64,000 nt of DNA from Bacillota bacterium (lineage in GTDB: Bacteria > Bacillota > Clostridia > Acetivibrionales > DTU013): NCBI GenBank assembly GCA_023435745.1, contig JAEZMD010000009.1, positions 74,803 to 138,802 on the forward strand. Reading direction: 5' to 3'. The first letter of the stretch is position 1; the number at the start of each line of letters is the position of its first letter. Position numbers and translations under genes: made by a program. Under the pieces are notes generated by a model. It was not told the origin of the DNA, did no database searches, and was given only the letters and a program-made list of their open reading frames with translations. Shown piece by piece: positions 51,395-59,591 of this stretch.

Positions 51395-52442
51395 ATGTCA
51401 TGCTCCTTTCTATGTAATCGCCCCGGTCAACCACGATCTCATAGCCGATCTTCTTCATGCGGCTTTGAAGACAAAAATGGCATTCCGCCGCTTCCTCGCC
51501 CGTGCATATTTTGTTGTCATAGAGCAGGTATTTTTTTCTCACACTTACGGGAGACAGGTTCGGCATGACAACATTCGCACCTGCCAAAATGCCCATTTCA
51601 CGGCCATTTGGATAGATCGTACCCAGCGCTGTTGTCGAAGGGATAAGCGCATTTGGAAGCATCAGACGCAATATTCCGATCAAAAACAGCGTTAGATCCA
51701 GTCTTCCTGATGGTAATCCGGCAAATGGCGTGTCTTTATGCGGAATAAACGGACCTATTCCGATCATCTGAGGTTCAAATTTCCGGATAAACAACAGATC
51801 CTCTGCAAGGTTTTCAGTTGTCTGAAATGGCGAGCCCACCATAAAACCCGTGCCTGTCTGATACCCGATTTTTTTCAAATCAGTCAGGCATCTCTTTCTG
51901 TTTTCACAGCTTAATCCGGCCGGATGAATTTTTGCATAATGTGCTGCATTTGCTGTTTCGTGACGCAGCAGATACCGGTCGGCTCCTGCGTTGAAATACC
52001 GCAGATACTGCTCGTAGGTCTTCTCCCCGATTGAAAGCGTGATTGCACAATCCGGATACGTCCTTCTGATAGAAGTGATTATATCGACCAGCTTCTCGTC
52101 TGAATACCAAAGGTCTTCTCCCCCTTGCAGGACAAATGTTCGGAAGCCAAGCTTATATCCGCTTTCACAGCATTGCAGGATTTCTTCTTTATCAAGCCTG
52201 TAGCGCTCCGCTTTTATATTACTCCTCCTGATTCCGCAGTAATGGCAATCGTTTTTGCAGTGATTAGTGAATTCAATCAGGCCTCGCACGAATATTTTTC
52301 TATCGAAAAAGGAGTCCGCTACCGCCCTTGATTTTGTATGCAGATACTGTAAATCACTTTCGGTAAATCCTTCCAGGAGTGTGATGAACTCGCCCTTGCT
52401 AAGTCTTGTTTCTCTATTTAATTTGTCAATGAGTCTCTGCAT
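51384..52442 (-). CDS. hydE: [FeFe]-hydrogenase maturase HydE (radical SAM)
   Basis: Radical SAM enzyme that acts on the HydG-derived iron complex during H-cluster assembly. The 352-residue protein has the cluster motif FTNHCKNDCHYCGIRRSN near residue 60, then GGEDLWYSDE and SIGEKTYEQYLRYFNAGADRYLLRHETAN, which are HydE-type. The C-terminal cysteine pair (GEEAAECHFCL) may bind a second cluster. It lies 14 nt after the TM1266-like gene. Confidence 0.94.
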   Translation of the reverse strand: MQRLIDKLNRETRLSKGEFITLLEGFTESDLQYLHTKSRAVADSFFDRKIFVRGLIEFTNHCKNDCHYCGIRRSNIKAERYRLDKEEILQCCESGYKLGFRTFVLQGGEDLWYSDEKLVDIITSIRRTYPDCAITLSIGEKTYEQYLRYFNAGADRYLLRHETANAAHYAKIHPAGLSCENRKRCLTDLKKIGYQTGTGFMVGSPFQTTENLAEDLLFIRKFEPQMIGIGPFIPHKDTPFAGLPSGRLDLTLFLIGILRLMLPNALIPSTTALGTIYPNGREMGILAGANVVMPNLSPVSVRKKYLLYDNKICTGEEAAECHFCLQSRMKKIGYEIVVDRGDYIERSMTYES

Positions 52443-52456
52443 AAGATCGACCCTTC

Positions 52457-52717
52457 CTATTCATTATCCGAAAAGCGTTTTGAATATGCGGTTTTTGCCG
52501 TAACCTCCGGCAGCATGCCAAGTTTTCCTGACAGTGCGCTAATTACATCATTCGGAGCATCCATAACGATACTTATGATAGAGATATTCCGCTTTTGATA
52601 CGGGATTCCCATGCGCCCGATGATATACCGGCCATATTCATGCAAGAGTATATTCAATTTTTCAACTGAGTCTGGGTTATCCACGATAATGCTTAAGGCT
52701 GCAATTCTTGTTTCCAT
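52457..52717 (-). CDS. TM1266-type iron-only hydrogenase system regulator
   Basis: 86-residue ACT/NikR-C-like protein of the TM1266 family, which accompanies hydrogenase maturases. It shows METRIAALSIIVDNPDSVEKLNILLHEYG, IIGRMGIPYQKRNISIISIVMDA and ALSGKLGMLPEVTAKTAYSK. It has no DNA-binding motif and so probably acts through ligand or protein binding. First gene of the hyd operon, with AAGGAGGAATAATCA in front and a long leader upstream. Confidence 0.9.
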   Translation of the reverse strand: METRIAALSIIVDNPDSVEKLNILLHEYGRYIIGRMGIPYQKRNISIISIVMDAPNDVISALSGKLGMLPEVTAKTAYSKRFSDNE

Positions 52718-52961
52718 TGATTATTCCTCCTTGTTAACAAACCCGTCCGGGCTATTTGCTTTGTAAATGGATATTAATAAAAAATCCCTGTACCGGCAGG
52801 CACAAGGATATCGAATTGCAAATGCTGCTCACACTTCGAGCATTACTTGAAAAATCGCTTATTCTCTTGCCTTCACATTCGGGACGAACCCTCATGCATC
52901 AGTACAATTACTTTTTGTTGATACCGGCTTACTGAAAGGAATGCCCTCGCAATTTGCCATC
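52718..52961 (-). ncRNA. Structured 5' leader of the hyd operon (candidate riboswitch/attenuator)
   Basis: About 244 nt between a good promoter and the first gene, with no reading frame of interest. Visible pairings on the minus strand are TCAGTA/TACTGA, TGCTC/GAGCA, and GCAAAT/ATTTGC or AATTGC/GCAATT closing the whole aptamer-like part. An intrinsic terminator follows, and then about 60 nt up to the start codon. The sequence GCCGGTA occurs in both an early loop and the terminator loop. I compared it by eye with T-box, SAM-I, cobalamin, FMN, TPP, c-di-GMP and fluoride signatures and saw none. Identity and ligand are unknown. Confidence 0.5.
52779..52809 (-). terminator. Terminator inside the hyd leader
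   Basis: ATCCTTGT (52802-52809) and ACAGGGAT (52784-52791) on the minus strand form an 8-bp stem with one G-U pair and a 10-nt loop, followed by a run of T. It lies upstream of the operon it would silence, which is the arrangement of an attenuator. Confidence 0.7.
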
Positions 52962-52967
52962 GTTAAT

Positions 52968-52996
52968 ATTTTAACACTGTTCCGAGTATTTATCAA
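52968..52996 (-). promoter_or_regulatory. Sigma-A promoter of the hyd operon
   Basis: TTGATA (52991-52996) and TAAAAT (52968-52973) on the minus strand with a 17-nt spacer. The stretch from here to the ligD stop at 53058 holds purine-rich sequence and no other feature. Confidence 0.65.
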
Positions 52997-53057
52997 GGAT
53001 AATTTCTTCTCTTCTCTTAACCCTTCTCTTCCCGTATAATGTACAGTTTATTTAAGC

Positions 53058-55586
53058 TCATTTCAGCCGTTGATCGATCAGAAAAAAATCCTTCCACGGA
53101 TCTTCGCCGCTGATCCTATTGAGTGCATCTGCTATATCGACGCTATCCGGAGCCACATAATCAAGCTCATTCCATGTGATTGGCATAGACACCTTTGCCC
53201 CTTTCCTTGCTCTGAGAGAATACGGGGCAATGCTCGTAGCGCCTCTGCCGTTTCTGATCCAGTCGATAAAAATCTTCCCCGCCCGCTTATTCTTTCTGAC
53301 ATTACTAGTGTAGCGGTCAGGCCACTTTTGCTCCATAACTTCGGCAATACGCCTTGCAAAATTATTAAATGCATCCCATCCCACTGTGGGCTGAAAAGGC
53401 ACTATCACATGATAACCTTTTCCTCCGCTGGTTTTGAGATACGAGTTCAAAGAAAGTTGTTCAAGTACAGTTTTAGTGTCTTTCACACCCTGACGTACTT
53501 TCTCAAGATCCATCCCCTCGTCCGGATCCAGGTCAAACACCATAATATCGGGCTTTTCCAAAATCTCCGCTCGACTACCCCAGGTATGAAATTCCACTGT
53601 ACCCATCTGTGCTTCAGATATGAGCCCGGAAGCGTCCTCGATATAAAAATAATCTTCTTCTTCTCCGCTGCCGCTCTTGACCGGCATTGTAACGATACCT
53701 TTGCTATCCGGTCCCGGATGCTTCTTATAGAAGCAGGACCCTGATATTCCCTTGGGACAGCGCACAATGCTCAGAATTCTGTAGCTCACAAACGGCAGCA
53801 TGCGCTCTGATACCTTGTCGTAATACCTGGCTACATCAGCTTTTGTAATCTCCGGCTCCTCAAATATCACCTTGTCCGGGTTGCTAATTCTTATTCCATT
53901 AACGATGATGCCATTTGTCGCTGCTGTTTCTGCTGTAGCTGCCGCTTTTGTTGTCTGTGTTGCTTTCATCGATCTCTCCTGATCTTTAACGGTTTCATAT
54001 TCCTCTTTGTGTTTATCAGTTGATTGCGTTTCATCCCATGCTATTTCTCTTTTAATTTCTCCGGGTTCCTTATCTGTCCTAAGACCCTTAAAGCTTGCCT
54101 GCCTCAATTGATGGTCCTCTGTCCATCCGGCAAACTTGATTTCTGCGACCAGTTCAGGTTCAAGCCAGGTGATTTTTTCATTTTTTCTGGGCATAGGCGT
54201 CTGTTTGAAAGGAGACTCTTGTCTTATGATTCCTTCGAACTTTTCCTCAAGCTCTTTCATGACGCGACCGGTAAGACCTGTTCCTGCGCGCCCTGCATAG
54301 GCCAATTCATTCCCTTCATAGACGCCAAGCAGAAGTGAGCTTACTCCGCTTGCTTTTTTATCTGATAGCGTATATCCTCCGACGACGAACTCCTGCCGTT
54401 TATCGCATTTCAATTTGATCCAATCGCCGTTTCGTGTTCCGCTGTATACGGAATCCGCCTTCTTACCAACGATCCCCTCAAGATTTTCCCGACAGGCTGC
54501 AATAAAGCTTTCCTTTCCTTTTCCTCTGATATGCTGGCTATAGTGAATGTTTTTAGGCGAATCCCTCAGAAGAGCTTCCACCATCTCTTTTCTGTCGATC
54601 AGGCGGCGTCCTCTCAAGTCTGCTCCATCCAAAGCCAGCAGATCAAAAACAATATATGCAAGATTTCTGCCCTTCGGATTTTTCATGTAGCTTTGAAGCG
54701 CCTGAAAGTCAGATTTGCCTTCCTCATCTGTGACCACCATTTCACCATCCAGTATCATTGCCCTTGCGGCAGCCCAATCGGCAAGAGAATACGCAACATC
54801 CATAAACCTGTCCGTATAGTCCTTTCCGTTCCTGGATATAAGCTGTACATTGCTTCCTTCAATAAATGCAATTATTCTGTAGCCGTCGTATTTCAGCTCA
54901 TAAAGCCAATTATCACCTTCGGGGACCGCATTCACAAGCTTGGCAAGCTGTACATCCACCTTACTGAAAGGATTTCTTGTCACTTTTTCATCCTTGCCTT
55001 CTTCAATTTCAGTCATATTTCGTCCGGTTCTGATGCTGACGGTAAACTCAGAAATCCCATCGGAGGTTTTGGCATAACCATCTTTTTCTTTGAGTAAAAG
55101 CCAGTTGTTTTCAGCTTCGCCCGCCTTTGCCTTCATTCGGACTAAAGCCCATCTTCCCCTCAGCCTTTTTCCGGTCAGAATAAACTTAAGAGAACCCTCC
55201 CTGAGTCCTTCATCAACATCAAAGCCCTCCTGGGGCTCCCAATACCCCTCATCCCAGAGCATCACGACACCGCCGCCATATTCCCCCTTTGGAATGGTAC
55301 CCTCAAAGTTCCTGTATTCCAGAGGATGATCCTCCACCTGTACGGCCAGCCTCCTATTGCGGGTATTATAGGAAGGTCCCTTGGGCACTGCCCAGCTTAG
55401 AAGAGCTCCATTCCATTCGAGACGAAGATCGAAGTGATCTGCCCGGGCTATATGGTGCTGTACGACAAATCTCAAACGCTCGCTTGCCTCTTCAGTCCAG
55501 CCTTCGGACTTCTCCGTTTCGCCCTCAGGCTCTGCGGTATTTTTAAAATTCCTTTTTTGGTTATATACTTTCAATCTCATAGACAT
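53058..55586 (-). CDS. ligD: Multifunctional NHEJ DNA ligase LigD
   Basis: 842-residue NHEJ repair enzyme with three domains. Residues about 30-160 form the 3'-phosphoesterase domain (FVVQHHIARADHFDLRLEWNGALLSWAVPKGP). Residues about 205-510 form the ATP-dependent ligase with nucleotidyl-accepting Lys in YELKYDGYRIIAF. Residues about 560-840 form the primase-like polymerase with catalytic acids in MVFDLDPDEG. The order PE-LIG-POL is as in Pseudomonas and differs from POL-PE-LIG of mycobacteria. A linker with repeated Ala/Thr joins the ligase and polymerase domains. Divergent from ku, its partner. Confidence 0.95.
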   Translation of the reverse strand: MSMRLKVYNQKRNFKNTAEPEGETEKSEGWTEEASERLRFVVQHHIARADHFDLRLEWNGALLSWAVPKGPSYNTRNRRLAVQVEDHPLEYRNFEGTIPKGEYGGGVVMLWDEGYWEPQEGFDVDEGLREGSLKFILTGKRLRGRWALVRMKAKAGEAENNWLLLKEKDGYAKTSDGISEFTVSIRTGRNMTEIEEGKDEKVTRNPFSKVDVQLAKLVNAVPEGDNWLYELKYDGYRIIAFIEGSNVQLISRNGKDYTDRFMDVAYSLADWAAARAMILDGEMVVTDEEGKSDFQALQSYMKNPKGRNLAYIVFDLLALDGADLRGRRLIDRKEMVEALLRDSPKNIHYSQHIRGKGKESFIAACRENLEGIVGKKADSVYSGTRNGDWIKLKCDKRQEFVVGGYTLSDKKASGVSSLLLGVYEGNELAYAGRAGTGLTGRVMKELEEKFEGIIRQESPFKQTPMPRKNEKITWLEPELVAEIKFAGWTEDHQLRQASFKGLRTDKEPGEIKREIAWDETQSTDKHKEEYETVKDQERSMKATQTTKAAATAETAATNGIIVNGIRISNPDKVIFEEPEITKADVARYYDKVSERMLPFVSYRILSIVRCPKGISGSCFYKKHPGPDSKGIVTMPVKSGSGEEEDYFYIEDASGLISEAQMGTVEFHTWGSRAEILEKPDIMVFDLDPDEGMDLEKVRQGVKDTKTVLEQLSLNSYLKTSGGKGYHVIVPFQPTVGWDAFNNFARRIAEVMEQKWPDRYTSNVRKNKRAGKIFIDWIRNGRGATSIAPYSLRARKGAKVSMPITWNELDYVAPDSVDIADALNRISGEDPWKDFFLIDQRLK

Positions 55587-55671
55587 ACATATTATTTTCC
55601 CTTGATTGGTTAAACTATATTCAATTTATACCGGGTCTTTTTGCATCATTACTTTAATCGGAGGCGCGTTT

Positions 55672-56499
55672 ATGGCAGTATCAAATCGAACAGTTATTTC
55701 ATTCGGGCTTGTGGCGATTCCTATTTCTATGTACACAGCTACCCAGGATAATGATATACATTTTAATCAGCTTCATAAAGAAGACCAAAGCCGTGTACGA
55801 TATAAAAAAACCTGCGGTCATTGCGGAAAGGAGCTTAAAAGCGAGGACATCGTCAAAGGATACGAATATGATAAGGACCAGTATATTGTTGTATCTGACG
55901 ATGAAATTGAGAAGATCAAGACAAAGGAGGAAAAATCAATCCAGATACTTCACTTTGCACAACTAAATCAAATTTCGCCGGTTTATTATGACAGAACATA
56001 TCAGGCAGTCCCGGACTCAGGAGGAGAAAGGGCTTTTGAGCTTCTGCGGTCCGCCTTGATGAAGGAGCAAAAAATTGCTATTGGTAAAACCGTCATGGGA
56101 ACAAAGGACACCTTGATGGCAATTATCCCTCGTGATAATGGAATGTTGATTTCAACCATGTTTTATCAGGATGATATCAAGGATCTTCAAAAATCATATA
56201 AGATTCCCGAGCCAAACGAACAGGAGCTGAAAATGGCTCAGGTACTAATCAACTCAATGGATACTCCCTTCGATCCGGCTCAATATAAGGATGAATACCA
56301 GGGTAAGCTTAAAGAGCTTATTGAAACAAAAATAGCAGGAAAGGAAGTCGTTGCGGCCAAGCCTGAGCAGGCAGGAAATGTTATTAATCTTATGGACGCC
56401 CTGAAAGCCAGCATTGAAAAACAGAAGGTTGGGAAAGAGAAGGATGATAAAGAAAATAGGCCTGCTGCAAAAAGGACAAATAAAAAGAAAGGTGCATAA
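55672..56499 (+). CDS. ku: DNA end-binding protein Ku
   Basis: Ku binds DNA double-strand ends and recruits LigD. The 275-residue protein begins MAVSNRTVISFGLVAIPISMYTAT, the family opening. It then has HKEDQSRVRYKKTCGHCGKE and the bridge region YYDRTYQAVPDSGGERAFELLR. The tail is Lys-rich (KRTNKKKGA), as is common for extended bacterial Ku. ATG at 55672 follows GGAGGCGCG. Only 85 bp separates it from divergent ligD. Forespore control would fit Bacillus, but I could not identify a sigma-G promoter with confidence. Confidence 0.96.
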   Translation: MAVSNRTVISFGLVAIPISMYTATQDNDIHFNQLHKEDQSRVRYKKTCGHCGKELKSEDIVKGYEYDKDQYIVVSDDEIEKIKTKEEKSIQILHFAQLNQISPVYYDRTYQAVPDSGGERAFELLRSALMKEQKIAIGKTVMGTKDTLMAIIPRDNGMLISTMFYQDDIKDLQKSYKIPEPNEQELKMAQVLINSMDTPFDPAQYKDEYQGKLKELIETKIAGKEVVAAKPEQAGNVINLMDALKASIEKQKVGKEKDDKENRPAAKRTNKKKGA

Positions 56500-56528
56500 A
56501 ACATTGTTTCAACGTCGTCTGTTTTCTG

Positions 56529-56557
56529 TTACAATTACACGAAAAGGTGGTTAAAAT
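56529..56557 (+). promoter_or_regulatory. Candidate sigma-A promoter of the aldo/keto reductase pair
   Basis: TTACAA (56529-56534) and TAAAAT (56552-56557) with a 17-nt spacer, 30 nt upstream of the first reductase and just after ku. Confidence 0.55.
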
Positions 56558-56586
56558 AGTATAAATTGATAGGAGGTTCAAACTTT

Positions 56587-57507
56587 ATGAGAACAATCAG
56601 GCTGGGGAAATCGGATTTACAGGTACCTGTCATAGCTGTCGGCTGTATGCGCATCAACAGATTAGATAAACAGGAGGCTGAACGTTTTGTACAGGCAGCT
56701 CTTGACATGGGCGCCAATTTCTTTGACCATGCGGACATATATGGCAACGGCGCGTGCGAGGAAATATTCGCGAATGCGATCCACATGAACGACGCTGTGC
56801 GCGAGAGGATACTTTTGCAATCGAAGTGCGGCATCCGGCGCGGCGTTGCGTTCGACTTTTCAAAATCGCATATTTTAGAAGCTGTGGACGGTATCCTGAA
56901 GCGACTGAAAACTGATTACCTGGATGTGTTGCTGCTGCACCGCCCGGACGCGCTTGTGGAGCCTGAGGAGGTTGCCGAGGCCTTTGAAATTCTGTATGGT
57001 AATGGCAAAGTACGGAACTTCGGCGTTTCCAACCAGAACCCCATGCAGATGCAGCTATTACAGAGGTATATAAAGCAGCCTATCGCTGCTAATCAGCTTC
57101 AGCTCAGCATCACAAATGCCAACATGATTTCGCAGGGGCTTCATGTCAATATGCTCGACGATTCCTCATTGAATCGTGACGGCAGCGTATTGGACTTCTG
57201 CCGCCTGAACGATATCACAATACAGCCCTGGTCGCCGTTCCAGTACGGCTTCTTTGAAGGGGTGTTCCTGGACAACGATAAGTTCCCTGAACTAAATACT
57301 AAAATCAATGATATCGCTGCCAAATATGGGGTCTCAAATACCACAATCGCGATGGCGTGGCTGCTGCGTCACCCGGCTAAAATGCAGCCTGTGACCGGAA
57401 CAATGAATGCGGAACGCTTGAAGGACTGCGCAAGGGCTGCCGATATTCGGCTGACCCGCGAGGAATGGTATGAAATATACCTAAGCGCCGGAAACAAATT
57501 GCCCTGA
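56587..57507 (+). CDS. Aldo/keto reductase (YdhF-like)
   Basis: 306-residue NADPH-dependent oxidoreductase of the AKR superfamily. The catalytic tetrad can be seen as Asp and Tyr in FFDHADIYGNGACEE, Lys in LLQSKCGIRRG and His in LDVLLLHRPDAL. VSNQNPMQMQLLQ and LNDITIQPWSPFQYG follow, and GTMNAERLKDC near the C-terminus contacts the cofactor. The sequence is closest in feel to the YdhF/oxidoreductase YcsN group. ATG at 56587 follows AGGAGG. Likely co-transcribed with the next reductase (47-nt gap). Substrate unknown. Confidence 0.85.
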   Translation: MRTIRLGKSDLQVPVIAVGCMRINRLDKQEAERFVQAALDMGANFFDHADIYGNGACEEIFANAIHMNDAVRERILLQSKCGIRRGVAFDFSKSHILEAVDGILKRLKTDYLDVLLLHRPDALVEPEEVAEAFEILYGNGKVRNFGVSNQNPMQMQLLQRYIKQPIAANQLQLSITNANMISQGLHVNMLDDSSLNRDGSVLDFCRLNDITIQPWSPFQYGFFEGVFLDNDKFPELNTKINDIAAKYGVSNTTIAMAWLLRHPAKMQPVTGTMNAERLKDCARAADIRLTREEWYEIYLSAGNKLP

Positions 57508-57554
57508 GCAACAGATATCGAACATATAAACATATATAAAGGAGGGGATTTACT

Positions 57555-58502
57555 ATGCAATACAGAAGACTCGGCAATACAGGCTTGAAGGTCAGCGAAA
57601 TCAGCCTTGGGAGCTGGCTCACCTATGGAAACGCTGTAGAAACCGAAACGGCAATCAAGACTATCGACAAGGCGTATGAATTAGGGATTAACTTTTTTGA
57701 CACCGCCAACGCTTACAATCGCGGCGAAGCGGAAAAAGTTGTAGGAGAAGCCCTGAGAAAGTACAACAGAAACTCGTATGTCCTGGCCACCAAGGTATTC
57801 TTCCCGATGGGAGACGGCCCCAATGACCGCGGACTATCCAGAAAACACATTTATGAACAAGCGCATGCGAGCTTAAAACGGCTCGGGCTTGATTATATTG
57901 ATATTCTCTATTGCCACCGATATGACCCCGATACGCCAGTTGAAGAAACACTGCGTGTTTTCAATGATCTGATGCGTCAGGGAAAGATTCTCTACGCAGG
58001 CATCAGTGAATGGAGTGCAGCGCAAATCGAAGAAGCTATGCATATAGCGGACAAATATCTGCTGGACAGGTTCGTCGTGAATCAGCCGCAGTACAGCATG
58101 CTGAACCGAAATATAGAAAAAGAAGTCATCCCCGTCAGCGAAAAGCATGGTGTCGGTCAAGTGGTCTTTTCGCCGCTTGCACAGGGTCTATTAACCGGCA
58201 AATATAAGAGTACCAACGATATTCCGGCCGACAGCCGTGCAGCCAATAACAAAATGAACAATTTCATCAAAGGCCTTTTGAATGAGACAACCCTTGGTAA
58301 GGTGCAGAAAATCAGAATCATCACGGATAAACTGGGTGTTCCGATGTCACAGGTTGCTCTTGCATGGGTGCTTAGGCAGCCAAACGTAGCAAGTGCTCTG
58401 ATTGGGGCAAGCAGACCCGAGCAGGTCGTCGAAAATGCTAAGGCATCGGGTTATGTACTCTCTGACGATATACTGGCAGAAATCGAAGAAGCTTTGCAAT
58501 AG
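57555..58502 (+). CDS. Aldo/keto reductase (Kv-beta/YghZ-like)
   Basis: 315-residue AKR enzyme. The catalytic residues are in FFDTANAYNRGEAE (Asp, Tyr), VLATKVFF (Lys) and IDILYCHRYDPDTPVEE (His). The C-terminal cofactor motif is SALIGASRPEQVVENAKA. YAGISEWSAAQIEEA and VVFSPLAQGLLTGKY place it in the Kv-beta/YghZ branch. GGAGGGG precedes the ATG. A strong terminator follows, so the two reductases form one unit. Substrate unknown. Confidence 0.88.
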   Translation: MQYRRLGNTGLKVSEISLGSWLTYGNAVETETAIKTIDKAYELGINFFDTANAYNRGEAEKVVGEALRKYNRNSYVLATKVFFPMGDGPNDRGLSRKHIYEQAHASLKRLGLDYIDILYCHRYDPDTPVEETLRVFNDLMRQGKILYAGISEWSAAQIEEAMHIADKYLLDRFVVNQPQYSMLNRNIEKEVIPVSEKHGVGQVVFSPLAQGLLTGKYKSTNDIPADSRAANNKMNNFIKGLLNETTLGKVQKIRIITDKLGVPMSQVALAWVLRQPNVASALIGASRPEQVVENAKASGYVLSDDILAEIEEALQ

Positions 58503-58540
58503 AACTTTGTCAAGTTGAAAAATTGTATAACTATAGCAAT

Positions 58541-58568
58541 AAAAATCCCTTGCTTTCAAGGGATTTTT
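58541..58568 (+). terminator. Intrinsic terminator of the aldo/keto reductase pair
   Basis: AAAAATCCCTTG (58541-58552), a CTTT loop, and CAAGGGATTTTT (58557-58568): a 12-bp perfect stem ending in a T-run on the plus strand. Being symmetric, it could also end transcription from the minus strand. Confidence 0.9.
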
Positions 58569-58580
58569 ATTGTGGCCTGT

Positions 58581-58703
58581 TCATTCCTCCTCACTCCCGA
58601 TAAGCAAAAGTCCCTTGCTTAACCTCATCATAATCTGCTCGCATAATCTTTCATCATTGCCGGCCTCAAACCGGGTCAGATAGAAATCAAGAATGAAAAT
58701 GCA
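58581..58703 (-). pseudogene. Possible 3' remnant of an unidentified gene
   Basis: On the minus strand a 40-codon open stretch has protein-like composition: FILDFYLTRFEAGND, then RLCEQIMMRLSKGLLLIGSEEE and a stop. It has no start codon or ribosome-binding site and is bounded upstream by an in-frame stop. It lies next to the reductase terminator. I do not recognise the family. It may be the end of a decayed gene or a chance frame. Confidence 0.3.
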
Positions 58704-58770
58704 TTATGTAACCTTAATAGCTTTGATTTCATAAAATATATAATAATTATATTAAACCAGGAGTGGTGTT

Positions 58771-59514
58771 GTGTTAAGCCCGCAGGAAGAAGTGAGATTT
58801 TGGACAGGGATAATGAGAGACCATGGAGAATTTATACTCACATCATTATCTTATAACGAACAAGGGGCAATTTGTCTCGCGAATTTTTATAAAGAATCCT
58901 TCATGAGATTACATGAACAATCAAAAATGATCGGCAAGGATTTAAGTTCTATTTTAAAGCAAAGTATGTGTTTACTGTTGAGTTTCATTAATTTTAAAAG
59001 AATGTTACTCAGAAGGTCATTACAGTGCCAACTCAATTCTAGTCTTCCCCCGACATTCTATAATCATATGATAAACGAAGCAATGCAGTTTTATAAAACG
59101 ATTATGGACATTCAAAGCAGTGTTCAATTAAATACATTTGAAGAGAATCTGAACCTTCATAAGATCTGGCTTCCCGATGCGGCAGGGCATGCAGCAACAA
59201 TAGCAAGCGACCTTGACCCAACTGAAAAGTCACTGATAACAGAAGCAAAAGAATTTGAAAAGCATTTTAACAATTTAACGTTAAAAACTGATGAGTTGAG
59301 TAAGATGCTTGTCAGAACATGCCTTACAGACGGAGCGTTAAAACAACTTAACACAGAGGCAATGGAAAAAATAAAAGAATTCATTTGTTATCTTGATAAA
59401 ATAAGGGAATTATTAATTAAATGTAAAGTTCTGGGGACCATAAAGCCGTTAATTCCTGATCATATGATGAGAGAAGAAAATTACTATTTAAGCAAAATCA
59501 TGCCCTTCAAATAA
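58771..59514 (+). CDS. DUF2935 domain protein
   Basis: 247-residue all-helical protein of the DUF2935 family, common in Bacillus and Clostridia and similar in layout to ferritin-like four-helix bundles. Two repeats are visible. The first begins EVRFWTGIMRDHGEFILTSL. The second begins LNLHKIWLPDAAGHAATIASDLDP and ends PDHMMREENYYLSKI. The repeated His and Glu positions could bind metal, though function is not established. The start is GTG at 58771 with AGGAGTGG upstream. It stands alone, convergent with the coat-protein gene. Confidence 0.85.
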   Translation: MLSPQEEVRFWTGIMRDHGEFILTSLSYNEQGAICLANFYKESFMRLHEQSKMIGKDLSSILKQSMCLLLSFINFKRMLLRRSLQCQLNSSLPPTFYNHMINEAMQFYKTIMDIQSSVQLNTFEENLNLHKIWLPDAAGHAATIASDLDPTEKSLITEAKEFEKHFNNLTLKTDELSKMLVRTCLTDGALKQLNTEAMEKIKEFICYLDKIRELLIKCKVLGTIKPLIPDHMMREENYYLSKIMPFK

Positions 59515-59535
59515 AAAGAGGTATTGCGTAATAAA

Positions 59536-59580
59536 GGAGGAACTGCCCCTAAAATATTTATCTTAGCGTTCAGTTCCTCC
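59536..59580. terminator. Hairpin between convergent DUF2935 and CotF genes
   Basis: GGAGGAACTG (59536-59545) and CAGTTCCTCC (59571-59580) form a perfect 10-bp stem with a 25-nt loop. On the minus strand it is followed by CTTTATT, a weak T-run. Its place between two convergent genes fits a shared terminator. Confidence 0.5.
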
Positions 59581-59591
59581 CATTTCACAAA

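Noticed and set aside
52731..52740. TTGTTAACAA palindrome before the TM1266-like gene, considered as a Rex site
   Set aside because: The two half-sites lack the central spacer of Rex operators, and the element overlaps the ribosome-binding region downstream of the leader terminator.
52785..52960. T-box or known riboswitch in the hyd leader
   Set aside because: No T-box TGGNACCGCG sequence and none of the recognisable core motifs of SAM-I, cobalamin, FMN, TPP, c-di-GMP or fluoride riboswitches could be seen by eye.
53070..53744. 224-codon open frame on the plus strand inside ligD
   Set aside because: Antisense to the conserved LigD polymerase domain, no ribosome-binding site and no protein-family features.
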